DNA of 64,000 nucleotides from Thalassococcus sp. S3. Its GTDB lineage: Bacteria > Pseudomonadota > Alphaproteobacteria > Rhodobacterales > Rhodobacteraceae. The position numbers and the translations under genes were made by a program. Where the stretch lies: contig NZ_CP022303.1 in the NCBI RefSeq assembly GCF_004216475.1, positions 930,001 through 994,000 of the forward strand, given 5' to 3'. The notes beneath the pieces were generated by a model, which did no database searches, was not told the DNA's origin, and was given only the letters and a program-made list of their open reading frames with translations. This document shows positions 34,583 to 43,634 of this stretch, one piece after another; position 1 is the stretch's first letter, and each line of letters starts with the position of its first letter.

Positions 34583-35560
34583 ATGCTTGCTTACGTTATA
34601 CGTCGGGTCTTTCAATCGGCCATCGTTCTGCTTGTGGTGGGACTGGTTGCGTTTTCGATGTTTCGCTTTGTCGGCGATCCGATTGACAACATGCTTGGGC
34701 AAGAGCGGACCCAAGCCGATATCGACCGGCTGCGCACGGAACTTGGCCTCGATCAGCCCTTTGTCGTGCAGTATTTCAAGTTTCTCGAAGGGGCCGTACA
34801 GGGCAATTTTGGCGTCTCTTATCGTCAGGGCCGCCCCGTCGCGACCATCATTGCCGAACGGGCGCCCGCAACGTTGGAACTGGCGGCGGTGTCGGGGCTT
34901 TTTGCGATTGTGCTGGGCATCGGCCTGGGTGTTTTGACCGCGATCCGACGAAACGGCCTCTTGGCGAATACGATCATGACGCTCAGTCTGGTCGGCGTGT
35001 CACTACCAACCTTTCTGATCGGAATATTGCTCATCTACGTGTTTTCGGTGGAATTGGACTGGCTCCCATCGTTTGGGCGAGGAGAGACCGTGATGATCGG
35101 AGGTTGGTCGACCGGGTTTCTGACCCAGAGCGGCCTCATGGCCCTGATCTTGCCGGCCATCACGCTGGGCCTTTATCAGATGACTTTGATCATGAGGCTT
35201 GTTCGCTCCGAAATGCTTGAAGTGCTGCGCCAGGACTATATTCGCTTTGCCCGCGCGCGTGGCTTGCGCGAGAGGGCCGTGAACTTCCGTCATGCGATGA
35301 AGAACACCCTGGTACCCGTGATCACCGTGACGGGCCTTCAACTGGGTTCGATCATCGCATTTGCGATCATTACCGAAACGGTCTTTCAATGGCCGGGTGT
35401 GGGCCTTCTCTTTATCAATGCGATCCAGTTCGTCGATATCCCGGTGATGGCCGCCTACCTGATGCTGATTTCGGTGATGTTCGTGGCCATCAATCTGATC
35501 GTGGACCTGCTATATTTTGCGATTGATCCGCGCTTGCGGGTGGATGGGAGGACCGCATGA
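34583..35560 (+). CDS. Peptide-type ABC transporter permease (DppB-like)
   Basis: A 325-residue inner-membrane permease. The family N terminus 'MLAYVIRRVFQSAIVLLVVG' gives helix 1, and 'DRLRTELGLDQPFVVQYFKFLEGAVQGNFGVSY' is the conserved periplasmic loop of DppB/OppB proteins. The EAA loop reads 'YIRFARARGLRERAV' near residue 215, and 'FQWPGVGLLFINAI' precedes the last helices. It overlaps the next permease by four bases (ATGA). Confidence 0.93.
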   Translation: MLAYVIRRVFQSAIVLLVVGLVAFSMFRFVGDPIDNMLGQERTQADIDRLRTELGLDQPFVVQYFKFLEGAVQGNFGVSYRQGRPVATIIAERAPATLELAAVSGLFAIVLGIGLGVLTAIRRNGLLANTIMTLSLVGVSLPTFLIGILLIYVFSVELDWLPSFGRGETVMIGGWSTGFLTQSGLMALILPAITLGLYQMTLIMRLVRSEMLEVLRQDYIRFARARGLRERAVNFRHAMKNTLVPVITVTGLQLGSIIAFAIITETVFQWPGVGLLFINAIQFVDIPVMAAYLMLISVMFVAINLIVDLLYFAIDPRLRVDGRTA

Positions 35561-36510
35561 CCGATCTGACCGAAACGCTGCCTGAACCATCGCGTCGCAG
35601 CCGCCTGAAGGAGTTCTGGCAGTCGGACTTCATGTATATGTTCCGGCGGTCCCCGGTCGCGATCATCTCGTTCGCGGTTGTTGTGATCCTGGTGCTTGGC
35701 GCGGTTCTGGCCCCGCTTATTGCACCCTATGATCCGTTCAATCCCGCCTCTCTCAATCTGATGAACGGGTTCACCCCGCCATCCACGCCCAATGCGTTCA
35801 CGGGTGATACGTTTTTTCTGGGCACAGACGATCAAGGCCGGGACGTTTTTTCCACGATCCTCTATGGCATGCGAATTTCCTTGTTTGTCGGGTTTTCCGC
35901 GGTGCTGTTCGCCATGGTACTGGGGGTAACCCTTGGTCTGATCGCCGGGTATGTGGGGGGATGGATCGAGACGCTGATCATGCGGATCGCCGATGTCCAG
36001 CTGACCTTTCCGTCCATCCTTGTGGCTATGCTGATCTTCGGGATCGCCAAGGGATTTACGCCGGTGGAATATCGCGATCAGATGGCCATCTGGGTGCTGA
36101 TCCTGGCCATCGGGCTAAGTGACTGGGTCCAGTTCGCACGCGTCGTGCGCGGGGCAACCCTTGTTGAAAAGAACAAGGAATATGTGCAGGCCGCGCGAAT
36201 GATCGGACGCGGCGGACCGGCGATCATGGTGAAACATGTCCTGCCGAACATCCTGTCCCCCGTCCTCGTGATTGCCACGATCAGTCTGGCTTTGGCGATC
36301 ATCGCCGAGGCGACGCTCAGTTTCCTTGGTGTCGGCGCTCCCCCCACGCAGCCATCGCTGGGGACACTGATCCGGATCGGGCAGGGCTTCCTCTTTTCCG
36401 GCGAGTGGTGGATCCTGTTTTTCCCGGCGGTGACCCTGCTGGCCCTCGCTCTGGCGGTCAATCTACTGGGTGACTGGCTGCGGGACGCGCTGAACCCGAG
36501 GTTGCGATGA
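35557..36510 (+). CDS. Peptide-type ABC transporter permease (DppC-like)
   Basis: A 317-residue partner permease. The N terminus has 'RRSPVAIISFAVVVILVLGAVLAPLIAPYDP', followed by the DppC hallmark 'FFLGTDDQGRDVFSTILYGMRISL'. The EAA loop is 'YVQAARMIGRGGPAI' near residue 210, and 'ATLSFLGVGAPPTQPSLG' is typical of the C-terminal half. The ATGA overlap upstream shows coupling. Its stop also overlaps the start of a small 72-codon frame. Confidence 0.93.
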   Translation: MTDLTETLPEPSRRSRLKEFWQSDFMYMFRRSPVAIISFAVVVILVLGAVLAPLIAPYDPFNPASLNLMNGFTPPSTPNAFTGDTFFLGTDDQGRDVFSTILYGMRISLFVGFSAVLFAMVLGVTLGLIAGYVGGWIETLIMRIADVQLTFPSILVAMLIFGIAKGFTPVEYRDQMAIWVLILAIGLSDWVQFARVVRGATLVEKNKEYVQAARMIGRGGPAIMVKHVLPNILSPVLVIATISLALAIIAEATLSFLGVGAPPTQPSLGTLIRIGQGFLFSGEWWILFFPAVTLLALALAVNLLGDWLRDALNPRLR

Positions 36511-36725
36511 TGCAGGCGCTCGCATCTTCTCTGTTATCTTTCGTCTCGCAGATCGGCCTGTCCTGCAAGCTGAAGGCGGCTTTTTTGGAAAAACTGAAAG
36601 ACGTAGGGCGGACCGCCTCCGAAGCCGTTATCGATGTCGGTCCAGCCCCATTGGTTGTAGTGGCCTATCGCCTTGCTGACGCGGGCTCGACCGGGAAAAC
36701 TGAAATGGACGTGCTCGTCTCATGA
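36507..36725 (+). CDS. Putative 72-residue protein coupled between permease and ATPase genes
   Basis: This frame starts with an ATGA overlap on the DppC-like stop and ends with an ATGA overlap on the DppD-like start, so it fills the ~210-base gap exactly. The translation 'MMQALASSLLSFVSQIGLSCK...' has an amphipathic start, a charged middle ('FLEKLKDVGR') and a hydrophobic patch 'PAPLVVVAYRLA'. I recognise no family. Codon choice is weaker than in the neighbours (more T and A in third positions), so it could be a chance frame. The double overlap is the main argument for a real gene. Confidence 0.4.
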   Translation: MMQALASSLLSFVSQIGLSCKLKAAFLEKLKDVGRTASEAVIDVGPAPLVVVAYRLADAGSTGKTEMDVLVS

Positions 36726-37699
36726 CCCAACCTGTTCTCTCTGTTCGCGATCTCATTGTCGAAATCCCAACCCGTCACGCGCTGCTTCGGCCTGTGGATC
36801 AGGTCAGCTATGATCTGGCGCCTGGTGAAATCCTGGGCGTTGTCGGCGAAAGCGGCGCGGGCAAGTCCATGACGGGCAATGCCGTGATCGGCCTGCTTGA
36901 CCGGCCCGCGCGGATCACAGGCGGGGAGGTGCATTTGAACGGCAAACGCATCGACACCCTGTCGATGGCAGAGATGCGCAGAATCCGGGGCAAAGAGATC
37001 GGCATGATCTTTCAGGACCCCCTGACCTCTCTGAACCCCCTGTTGCCCATTGGCGAGCAATTGAGCGAGACCATTCTGGAGCATCTCGATGTCAGTCGGG
37101 CCGAGGCGCAGCGCCGCGCCGTGGCAAGTCTCGAAGAGGTTGGGATTCCCGCCGCAGCGGAACGCATCAACTCATACCCGCATGAGTTTTCCGGCGGCAT
37201 GCGCCAGCGCGTCGTTATTGCTTTGGCTCTCTGTGCCGAACCTTCTCTGGTCATTGCCGACGAACCCACGACCGCTTTGGATGTCAGCGTGCAGGCCCAG
37301 ATCATCGCCCTTCTGAAACGCCTCTGCCGCGAACGGGGCACATCGGTCATCCTTGTCACTCATGACATGGGTGTCATAGCCGAAGCGGCGGACCGGGTGG
37401 CGGTCATGTATGCTGGCCGACTGGCGGAACTGGGCCCGGTTCGGGAGGTTCTGACTACCCCGCGCCACCCCTATACCGAAGGGCTGGTCGGCTCGATGCC
37501 GATGGCCGCTCAGGGCCAGGCCCGTTTGCATCAGATCCCCGGATCGATGCCACGGCTGGGCCAGTTGCCGGACGGCTGCGCCTTTCATCCGCGATGCCCC
37601 AAGGCCGAGGGCAAGTGCCGCTCCAATCCGCGTCCCACGCTGGAAACCTGTGGCGGACGCGCCGCCTGCTGGTTCGCGGCAGAGGAGATCGCGGCATGA
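36722..37699 (+). CDS. Peptide-type ABC transporter ATP-binding protein (DppD-like)
   Basis: A 325-residue ATPase. Walker A 'GESGAGKSM' near 41-49 (Met in place of the usual Thr after GKS), Q-loop 'IFQDPLTSLNPL', signature 'FSGGMRQRVVIALA', Walker B 'LVIADEPTTALD' and H-loop 'VTHDMGV'. The C-terminal 'CAFHPRCPKAEGKC' segment is the Cys-rich oligopeptide-transporter extension, which in Dpp/Opp ATPases can hold an iron-sulfur cluster. Coupled to the next ATPase by ATGA. Confidence 0.93.
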   Translation: MTQPVLSVRDLIVEIPTRHALLRPVDQVSYDLAPGEILGVVGESGAGKSMTGNAVIGLLDRPARITGGEVHLNGKRIDTLSMAEMRRIRGKEIGMIFQDPLTSLNPLLPIGEQLSETILEHLDVSRAEAQRRAVASLEEVGIPAAAERINSYPHEFSGGMRQRVVIALALCAEPSLVIADEPTTALDVSVQAQIIALLKRLCRERGTSVILVTHDMGVIAEAADRVAVMYAGRLAELGPVREVLTTPRHPYTEGLVGSMPMAAQGQARLHQIPGSMPRLGQLPDGCAFHPRCPKAEGKCRSNPRPTLETCGGRAACWFAAEEIAA

Positions 37700-38679
37700 G
37701 CCTTGTCTCCATTCGCAACCTGAGCCGTGTTTTCGACGTGTCCAAACCCTGGCTGAACCGTCTGCTGGAGCGTTTGCCAAAACGCATGCTGACGGCGGTG
37801 TCGGATGTCAGTTTCGATATTCGGGAAAACACCGTTTATGCGCTGGTGGGAGAGTCCGGGTCGGGCAAGTCCACGATCGGGAAGATCCTTGTCGGGCTGT
37901 TGTCACCCTCGGAAGGTCGCGTACAGATCCGGGGCGTTGACCTGGCAACGGAAACGGATGCTCAGGCAGTTGCCGCTGTCCGGTCGGATATCCAGATGAT
38001 TTTCCAGGATCCCTATGCCTCGCTTAACCCGCGCTGGCGTGTTGGAGATATCATCGTGGAACCGGTGGCAGCGCGGGGTGGTGACACCAAGGGCCTTGCG
38101 GCGCGTTTGTTGAAACAGGTGGGGCTTGCGCCGGAGGACGCGGTGAAGTTCCCGCATGAGTTTTCTGGCGGGCAGCGCCAGCGGATCGGGATCGCCCGGG
38201 CGCTTGCGTCCGAGCCGAAATTGATCGTTTGCGACGAGCCCACATCGGCCCTGGACGTGTCGGTGCAGGCGCAGGTGCTTAACCTGATGTCCGATCTCAA
38301 GGACGATCTTGGTCTGACCTATCTCTTTATCAGCCACGACCTGACCGTTGTCCGCCATATGGCGGATCGGATCGGTGTTCTTTATCTGGGCCGACTCGTC
38401 GAGGAAGCCGAGCCAGACGCGCTTTTTGAGGGACCCAAGCATCCCTATACGCAGATGCTGTTGGCGGCGGCACCACGGATGGACAGCTTTGGCCGCGATG
38501 TTCCCCCGCCACAGGGTGAGATCCCGGATCCGATCAATCCGCCGTCAGGTTGTGCATTTCACCCCAGATGTCCAATCGCAGTGGCACGTTGCAAAACCGA
38601 AAGACCGGACCTCCGGACCCTAGGATCCGGCCGTGTCGCTTGTCACCTTGCGGACGAGAGTGTCGAGCTAAGCGCCTGA
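37696..38679 (+). CDS. Peptide-type ABC transporter ATP-binding protein (DppF-like)
   Basis: A 327-residue ATPase, partner of the preceding one. Walker A 'GESGSGKST' near 53-61, Q-loop 'IFQDPYASLNPRW', signature 'FSGGQRQRIGIARA', Walker B 'LIVCDEPTSALD', H-loop 'ISHDLTV' and the terminal Cys-rich motif 'CAFHPRCPIAVARC'. It is the last gene of the transport locus. Its 3' end overlaps the convergent sulfatase-like gene by 12 bases. Confidence 0.93.
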   Translation: MSLVSIRNLSRVFDVSKPWLNRLLERLPKRMLTAVSDVSFDIRENTVYALVGESGSGKSTIGKILVGLLSPSEGRVQIRGVDLATETDAQAVAAVRSDIQMIFQDPYASLNPRWRVGDIIVEPVAARGGDTKGLAARLLKQVGLAPEDAVKFPHEFSGGQRQRIGIARALASEPKLIVCDEPTSALDVSVQAQVLNLMSDLKDDLGLTYLFISHDLTVVRHMADRIGVLYLGRLVEEAEPDALFEGPKHPYTQMLLAAAPRMDSFGRDVPPPQGEIPDPINPPSGCAFHPRCPIAVARCKTERPDLRTLGSGRVACHLADESVELSA

Positions 38680-40353
38680 GGCGTCCTTGGGTTTGCGATC
38701 AGTGAAAGCGTGGGCCTTGCGGCCGCGATACTTTACCGTAAGCTCCAGTGGCGCGTCGTTCTCATCGTAAACGCCGATGATCACACCGCGCCCGCGACTG
38801 TTCGTTCTCATGTCGATCATCTGCGCATCGGACCGTGTGGTCCGTTGCGCGGTGCGCCGCGTCCATCGAAAAAGATGCTGGTACATCATGTCGATGATTT
38901 CACCATGGTCGGGGCTGTCCCCCAGATCGACGAGCTCATCCGGATCGTTCTGCAGATCGAACAGGATCGGGCGATAACCGCCTTCGCAGTGGATCAGCTT
39001 CCAGTCCTTGGTCGCGACCATGAACATCACAGCATCGCGCACGGTTTCCGTCAGCGTCTCCGCGAGGGGCGATCCTGAATAGTCGTACTCGCAAATCACA
39101 AACTCGCGGTCTGTTTCGGTCTGCTTTCCGTGCAAGATCGGGAGGAGAGAGCGGCCCTCCACAATGTGGGATGGCACGTCACCTCCCGCGACCTCGATGA
39201 ATGTTGGCGCCAGATCGATGCTTTCGACCAGAGCGTCGCAGACCGTTCCACGGGTTGCATCCGCGTCGGAAGACGGGTCATAGACAATCAGGGGGACCCT
39301 GGTTGAGGCGTCGTGGAAGAATGTCTTTTCCCCCATCCAGTGATCGCCCAGAAAGTCACCGTGGTCCGAGGTCAGAACGATCATGGTGTCCTCCATGCGC
39401 CCTGTCTCCTCCAGCCAGTTGAAAAGCACCCCCATTTGATCGTCGGCCTGCTTGATCAGGCCCATATAGGCCGGGATCACGGCATCCCTGATGTGGTCCT
39501 TTGAGAAGGCCTGCCCGACAAAGGTCTGCATGAAAGCCTTTAGAACCGGATGGGCGTTGTCGCGCTCTTCCTCACTGCGGACGGGTGGCAGGATGTGCTG
39601 GCGGCCATACATGGCATTGTAAGGCGCAGGCACGATATAGGGCCAATGCGGTTTGATATACGACAGATGACAGCACCAGGGTCCTTCGGCTTGTGCGATG
39701 AACTCCATACCGCGACGTGTCAGATAGGGCGTCTCACTGTGCTGCTCTTCTATGTTGGCGGGCTTTGACGCGTTCTTGAGAAACCAGCCGGACAAGACAT
39801 TCCCGTCATTATCCAGGGCTGAGTTCGCGAAGTCGTGCCAGGGATTGTCGCTGTCATACCCCTGTTCGCGCAGATAGGCGCTGTAGGCCTTGGCGCCGTC
39901 GGGATCGTAGGATCCATCCGGGCCTTCAGGCAGCATGCCGTCGTCCCGCTCGAAGACATCGAAACCGCATTCCGCGACGCGCGCGCCGATCAGGCTGTCG
40001 GGCTCGATGCCCAGGCGCGCCATGCCGTCCGCATCCGCCCGCATGTGGGTTTTGCCGACAAGGTGGCAGCCCATTCCCAGCGCGCGCAAGTGATCACCCA
40101 TGGTCATCTCACCCACTTTCAGCGGGATTCCGTTCCAGGACGCGCCATGGCTGTGCACGTATCGGCCTGTATAGGTCGACATGCGTGATGACCCGCAGAT
40201 CGGCGACTGTATATAGGCACGTGAAAAGCGCACGCCCCGCGCCGCAAGCGCATCTATATGCGGTGTCTCAAGGTGAGGATGTCCGGCGCAACTCAGATAG
40301 TCCCATCTCAGTTGGTCGAACATGATGAAAAGGATGTTCTTTGCGCGCGCCAT
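38668..40353 (-). CDS. Sulfatase-like hydrolase (alkaline phosphatase superfamily)
   Basis: A 561-residue member of the sulfatase / phosphonate monoester hydrolase group. Metal ligands are visible in 'FIMFDQLRWDYL' near residue 12 and 'LTSDHGDFLGDH' near 325. The nucleophile motif 'CGSSRMSTYTGR' near residue 52 has Cys for formylglycine, but with Ser where CxPxR has Pro. 'GKTHMR' and 'GEKTFFHDAS' supply Lys and His. No signal peptide is present, so it acts in the cytoplasm, on sulfate or phosphonate esters brought in by a transporter, possibly the adjacent ABC system. I chose the ATG at 40353; an in-frame TTG lies six bases earlier. Confidence 0.83.
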   Translation of the reverse strand: MARAKNILFIMFDQLRWDYLSCAGHPHLETPHIDALAARGVRFSRAYIQSPICGSSRMSTYTGRYVHSHGASWNGIPLKVGEMTMGDHLRALGMGCHLVGKTHMRADADGMARLGIEPDSLIGARVAECGFDVFERDDGMLPEGPDGSYDPDGAKAYSAYLREQGYDSDNPWHDFANSALDNDGNVLSGWFLKNASKPANIEEQHSETPYLTRRGMEFIAQAEGPWCCHLSYIKPHWPYIVPAPYNAMYGRQHILPPVRSEEERDNAHPVLKAFMQTFVGQAFSKDHIRDAVIPAYMGLIKQADDQMGVLFNWLEETGRMEDTMIVLTSDHGDFLGDHWMGEKTFFHDASTRVPLIVYDPSSDADATRGTVCDALVESIDLAPTFIEVAGGDVPSHIVEGRSLLPILHGKQTETDREFVICEYDYSGSPLAETLTETVRDAVMFMVATKDWKLIHCEGGYRPILFDLQNDPDELVDLGDSPDHGEIIDMMYQHLFRWTRRTAQRTTRSDAQMIDMRTNSRGRGVIIGVYDENDAPLELTVKYRGRKAHAFTDRKPKDASGA

Positions 40354-40382
40354 GTTCAAAAGGTCTGTGTTTGCTGAAAGTA

Positions 40383-40400
40383 TGCTCTAAAATATGAGCA
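40383..40400. promoter_or_regulatory. Small inverted repeat before the sulfatase-like gene
   Basis: TGCTC (40383-40387) and GAGCA (40396-40400) flank an AT-rich 8-base spacer, 30 bases upstream of the sulfatase-like start. The surrounding 115 bases between the two minus-strand genes are AT-rich and should hold its promoter. It is a candidate operator only. Confidence 0.3.
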
Positions 40401-40467
40401 CTTTGCAAACATGGGGTTGCATTGCTTAAAGCGCTAGTGCTGAACAATGTTTGTTTTTCGAGTTCCC

Positions 40468-41304
40468 TTAGGTCAACTTATACGTGTGCGGAGATCCGCC
40501 TATCGCGTTTGTCAACGTATCTGCCGCCTGCCGGACCTTCGCGCCAAAATCATCGACGGAGACTTGGTCCATGCGGCTTGATGGACCCGATATCGAAAGA
40601 CCCGCACTGGCCTCACCATGCAGATCAAAGACCGGAGCGGCGACGCATTTCATGCCCAGGTTGCGCTCCTCCGCATCGATGGAAAATCCCCGGTCCCGAA
40701 TATGCGCCAGATCGGCGATCAGGTCGGACCGGTCGGTCAGCGTATGTTCGGTAAAGGCCGAAAGGGCATGTGCGTCCAGATACCGCTCCAGCCGGTCTGG
40801 CATGAACTGCGCCAACAAAGCCTTACCAATGCCCGAGGCATGCATGGGAGAGATCGTTCCGGGCGGGAAAAAGGCGCGGATGCTGGAATGTGTTTCCACC
40901 TGGCTGAGAAACAGGACCTTACCGTCTTTCTCGATGCCGAGATTGGCGGTCTCGCCGGTCTGTTCCATCAGGGCGCGCAGGATCGGGCGGGCGCGCTCGA
41001 CCAGACTGGTGCGCCTGAGAAAATGCGATCCAATGAGAAAAGCCTGGGGACCGATGTGCCAGATCTGCCCTGCTGCATCGTACTCGATGACGCCCCGTTG
41101 CTCCATCGTGATCAGCATGCGGTAAACAGTGGCGGGGGCCTGATCCAATTCGCCGGCAAGTTCCGACAACGTGGCGCCGCCCATCTCCGCCAGGCGTTGA
41201 AGCGCCTCCAGGGCACGATCAAGGGACTTGATCGTGTTTTGTTCGGTTTTGTCGCTCCAATCGCGTGGTCGTCCACGCGCGCGTCGAGAAGATGAATCGT
41301 TCAT
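40468..41304 (-). CDS. bhcR: BhcR, IclR-family regulator of the beta-hydroxyaspartate cycle
   Basis: A 278-residue IclR-type regulator. An Arg-rich N terminus ('RRARGRPRDW') precedes the winged helix-turn-helix (about residues 22-85; 'IKSLDRALEALQRLAEMGGATLSELA' and 'ATVYRMLITMEQRG'), and the effector domain carries 'GTISPMHASGIGKALLAQ' and 'DAEERNLGMKCVAAPVFD'. It is divergent from bhcABCD, as in Paracoccus denitrificans, where BhcR binds the intergenic region and glyoxylate affects binding. The ATG at 41304 has AGGA 5 bases upstream; an in-frame ATG at 41328 lies within the operator region and has no site. Confidence 0.9.
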   Translation of the reverse strand: MNDSSSRRARGRPRDWSDKTEQNTIKSLDRALEALQRLAEMGGATLSELAGELDQAPATVYRMLITMEQRGVIEYDAAGQIWHIGPQAFLIGSHFLRRTSLVERARPILRALMEQTGETANLGIEKDGKVLFLSQVETHSSIRAFFPPGTISPMHASGIGKALLAQFMPDRLERYLDAHALSAFTEHTLTDRSDLIADLAHIRDRGFSIDAEERNLGMKCVAAPVFDLHGEASAGLSISGPSSRMDQVSVDDFGAKVRQAADTLTNAIGGSPHTYKLT

Positions 41305-41312
41305 ATCATTCC

Positions 41313-41327
41313 TGAAAAAATTTTTCA
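41313..41327. promoter_or_regulatory. BhcR-type palindrome, bhcR-proximal
   Basis: TGAAAAAATTTTTCA begins 8 bases upstream of the bhcR start and includes part of its leader. It is the exact reverse complement of the element at 41386-41400. A partial copy, TGAAAAAAT, begins at 41333. Confidence 0.7.
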
Positions 41328-41385
41328 CATTATGAAAAAATATAAATACATAAAAGTAAACACTTTTATCGCCTTTCTCAAAAAA

Positions 41386-41400
41386 TGAAAAATTTTTTCA
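41386..41400. promoter_or_regulatory. BhcR-type palindrome, bhcA-proximal
   Basis: TGAAAAATTTTTTCA lies 61 bases upstream of the bhcA start in a strikingly AT-rich stretch (41305-41410) of an otherwise GC-rich window. It is the exact reverse complement of the element at 41313-41327, so the two sites present the same face to each of the divergent genes. Confidence 0.7.
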
Positions 41401-41461
41401 AAAAAATTGCTCTCTTATGTCGTTGCTGGCACCTTAAGCAAAAGCGGTAGGAGGAGCGTTC

Positions 41462-42652
41462 ATGATCACCCAAAACCCGGCCTTCATTCCCGGCCCGACA
41501 AACATACCCGAAGTTGTTCGGCGGGCATGCGACATGCCGACCTTGGATCATCGCTCATCGGCTTTTCGGGATATCCTGCACCCGGCACTGAATGCCGTGC
41601 GACACGTGATGAAGGCGCCGCAGGCGGAGATTTTCGTGTTCCCCTCAACCGGCACCGGAGGGTGGGAGACCGCCTTGACCAACACGCTCAGCCCTGGTGA
41701 TCGGGTCTTGGCGGCGCGCAACGGCATGTTTTCGCACCGCTGGATCGATATGTGCGAGCGCCATGGCCTGGATGTGCAGGTTCTCGATGTCCCCTGGGGC
41801 GAAGGGTTGCCCGCGCAACGATACGAAGAGATCCTGACCGCAGACACCCAGCATCGTATCAGGGCCATCCTGGCCACCCATAACGAGACCGCCACCGGCG
41901 TTCTGTCGGATATCGCAGCGCTGCGCGCGGCGTTGGATACGGCGGATCATCCGGCACTGCTGTTGGTGGACGGTGTAAGCTCCATCGGATCGGTTGATTT
42001 CGAGTTTGAGAAATGGGGTGTCGATATCGCCGTTGCGGGCTCGCAAAAGGGCTTCATGATGCCGGCTGGCCTGGCGATTGTCGCCTTCAGCCCGAAAGCA
42101 ATGGCCGCTGTGTCGCAGGCCACGCTACCGCGCACCTTCTTTGATGTCCGGGATATGGCAGACAGCTATGCGACCGGAGGGTATCCGTACACACCCGCTG
42201 TGGGTTTGTTGAACGGCTTGAATGTTGCCGCACACATGCTGCTTGATGAAGGCCTGGACAATGTCTTTGCACGCCATCGGCGTATTGCGGATGGGGTCCG
42301 GGCGGCGACACAGGCCTGGGGTCTGCAGCTTTGCGCCCGCAGGCCGGAGCTTTACTCCGACACGGTCAGTGCCATTCGCACGCCCGACGGGTTTGATGCG
42401 ACCCGGATCGTCAACCACGCCGCCGAGACATATGGTGTCGCCTTCGGCGTCGGCTTGGGAGAGGTCGCTGGCAAGGTCTTTCGCATCGGGCATCTGGGGT
42501 CGCTGACCGATGTCATGATGCTTAGCGGCCTTGCGACCGCCGAAATGTGCATGGTGGATCTGGGGATGGATATCAAACTGGGACAAGGCGTTGCGGCGGC
42601 CCAGCGTGTCTATGCAACGGGTGCCAGTGAACCTCACAGGGAGGCTGCGTGA
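41462..42652 (+). CDS. bhcA: BhcA, aspartate-glyoxylate aminotransferase
   Basis: A 396-residue class V PLP-dependent aminotransferase. It begins 'FIPGPTNIPEVVRRACDMP', with 'FPSTGTGGWETALTNTLSPGD' binding the PLP phosphate region and the Schiff-base lysine K196 in 'AGSQKGFMMP'. In the beta-hydroxyaspartate cycle it transfers the amino group of aspartate to glyoxylate, giving glycine and oxaloacetate. It is the first gene of bhcABCD and has a GGAGG ribosome site 6-7 bases before the ATG. Gene order, together with the divergent IclR gene, makes this assignment firm. Confidence 0.93.
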   Translation: MITQNPAFIPGPTNIPEVVRRACDMPTLDHRSSAFRDILHPALNAVRHVMKAPQAEIFVFPSTGTGGWETALTNTLSPGDRVLAARNGMFSHRWIDMCERHGLDVQVLDVPWGEGLPAQRYEEILTADTQHRIRAILATHNETATGVLSDIAALRAALDTADHPALLLVDGVSSIGSVDFEFEKWGVDIAVAGSQKGFMMPAGLAIVAFSPKAMAAVSQATLPRTFFDVRDMADSYATGGYPYTPAVGLLNGLNVAAHMLLDEGLDNVFARHRRIADGVRAATQAWGLQLCARRPELYSDTVSAIRTPDGFDATRIVNHAAETYGVAFGVGLGEVAGKVFRIGHLGSLTDVMMLSGLATAEMCMVDLGMDIKLGQGVAAAQRVYATGASEPHREAA

Positions 42653-43620
42653 TGAAGGATATGTCGGACCTGACCCTTCCAACCTATCAGGATATGCTGG
42701 ACGCGCACGAGCGGATTGCACCGCATATTCATCGCACGCCGGTTTTGACGTCTCGCTATTTTGATGAGTTGACCGGAGCCGAGCTGTTCTTCAAATGCGA
42801 GAACTTCCAGAAGGCGGGCGCGTTCAAGGTGCGCGGGGCATCGAACGCGGTCTTCGGGTTGCGGCAAGACCAGCTAGAGTGGGGCGTGGCGACGCACAGC
42901 TCGGGCAATCATGCGCTCTCACTCAGCTATGCCGCAGGGCGACGTGGTGTCCCCTGCACTGTCGTCATGCCACGGACCGCGCCAGAGGCGAAAAAGGCGG
43001 CCGTGCGTGGGTACGGTGGACGGATCGTGGAATGTGAACCATCGACATCCAGCCGTGAGGCCGTCTTTGAAGAAGTGGTCGCCGAAACAGGTGCCGAATT
43101 TGTTCATCCTTACAATGACCCCCGGGTTATCGCGGGACAGGGGACCTGTTCCCGCGAACTGATGGAACAGACCGATGGCCTTGACATGGTGATCGCCCCG
43201 ATCGGGGGCGGAGGTATGATTTCGGGCACCTGCCTGACCCTGTCTCATCTGGCGCCAGAGGTAGAGGTCATTGCAGCGGAACCCGAACAGGCCGATGATG
43301 CCTATCGCAGCTTCAAGGCCGGACATATCATCGCGGATGATGCGCCGCAGACCATTGCGGACGGGCTGAAGGTCCCGCTCAAAGAGCTGACCTGGCATTT
43401 CGTTTCGAACCACGTCGCGGACATCCTGACGGCAAGCGAACAAGAGATCATCGAGGCAATGAAACTGACCTGGCAGCGGATGAAAATCGTGATGGAGCCG
43501 AGTTGTGCGGTGCCGCTGGCCACCATTCTGAAAAACAAGGAGCGCTTCGCGGGCAAACGTGTAGGCGTGATTATCACGGGCGGGAATGTCGATCTTGATC
43601 GCCTGCCTTGGCTGCTTTGA
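42652..43620 (+). CDS. bhcB: BhcB, beta-hydroxyaspartate dehydratase
   Basis: A 322-residue fold-type II PLP enzyme of the serine/threonine dehydratase family. The PLP lysine is K59 in 'KAGAFKVRGAS', 'SSGNHALSLSYAA' is the phosphate-facing Asn motif, and 'PIGGGGMISG' is the glycine loop. In the cycle it dehydrates (2R,3S)-beta-hydroxyaspartate to iminosuccinate. An in-frame GTG at 42649 precedes the ATG, but CAGGGAGG lies 7 bases before the ATG at 42652, so I use the ATG. The start overlaps the bhcA stop. Confidence 0.93.
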   Translation: MKDMSDLTLPTYQDMLDAHERIAPHIHRTPVLTSRYFDELTGAELFFKCENFQKAGAFKVRGASNAVFGLRQDQLEWGVATHSSGNHALSLSYAAGRRGVPCTVVMPRTAPEAKKAAVRGYGGRIVECEPSTSSREAVFEEVVAETGAEFVHPYNDPRVIAGQGTCSRELMEQTDGLDMVIAPIGGGGMISGTCLTLSHLAPEVEVIAAEPEQADDAYRSFKAGHIIADDAPQTIADGLKVPLKELTWHFVSNHVADILTASEQEIIEAMKLTWQRMKIVMEPSCAVPLATILKNKERFAGKRVGVIITGGNVDLDRLPWLL

Positions 43621-43634
43621 GAGAGGAGAGGACC

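Noticed and set aside
40422..40754. 110-codon plus-strand frame over the end of bhcR
   Set aside because: Antisense to the IclR effector domain and without a ribosome site.
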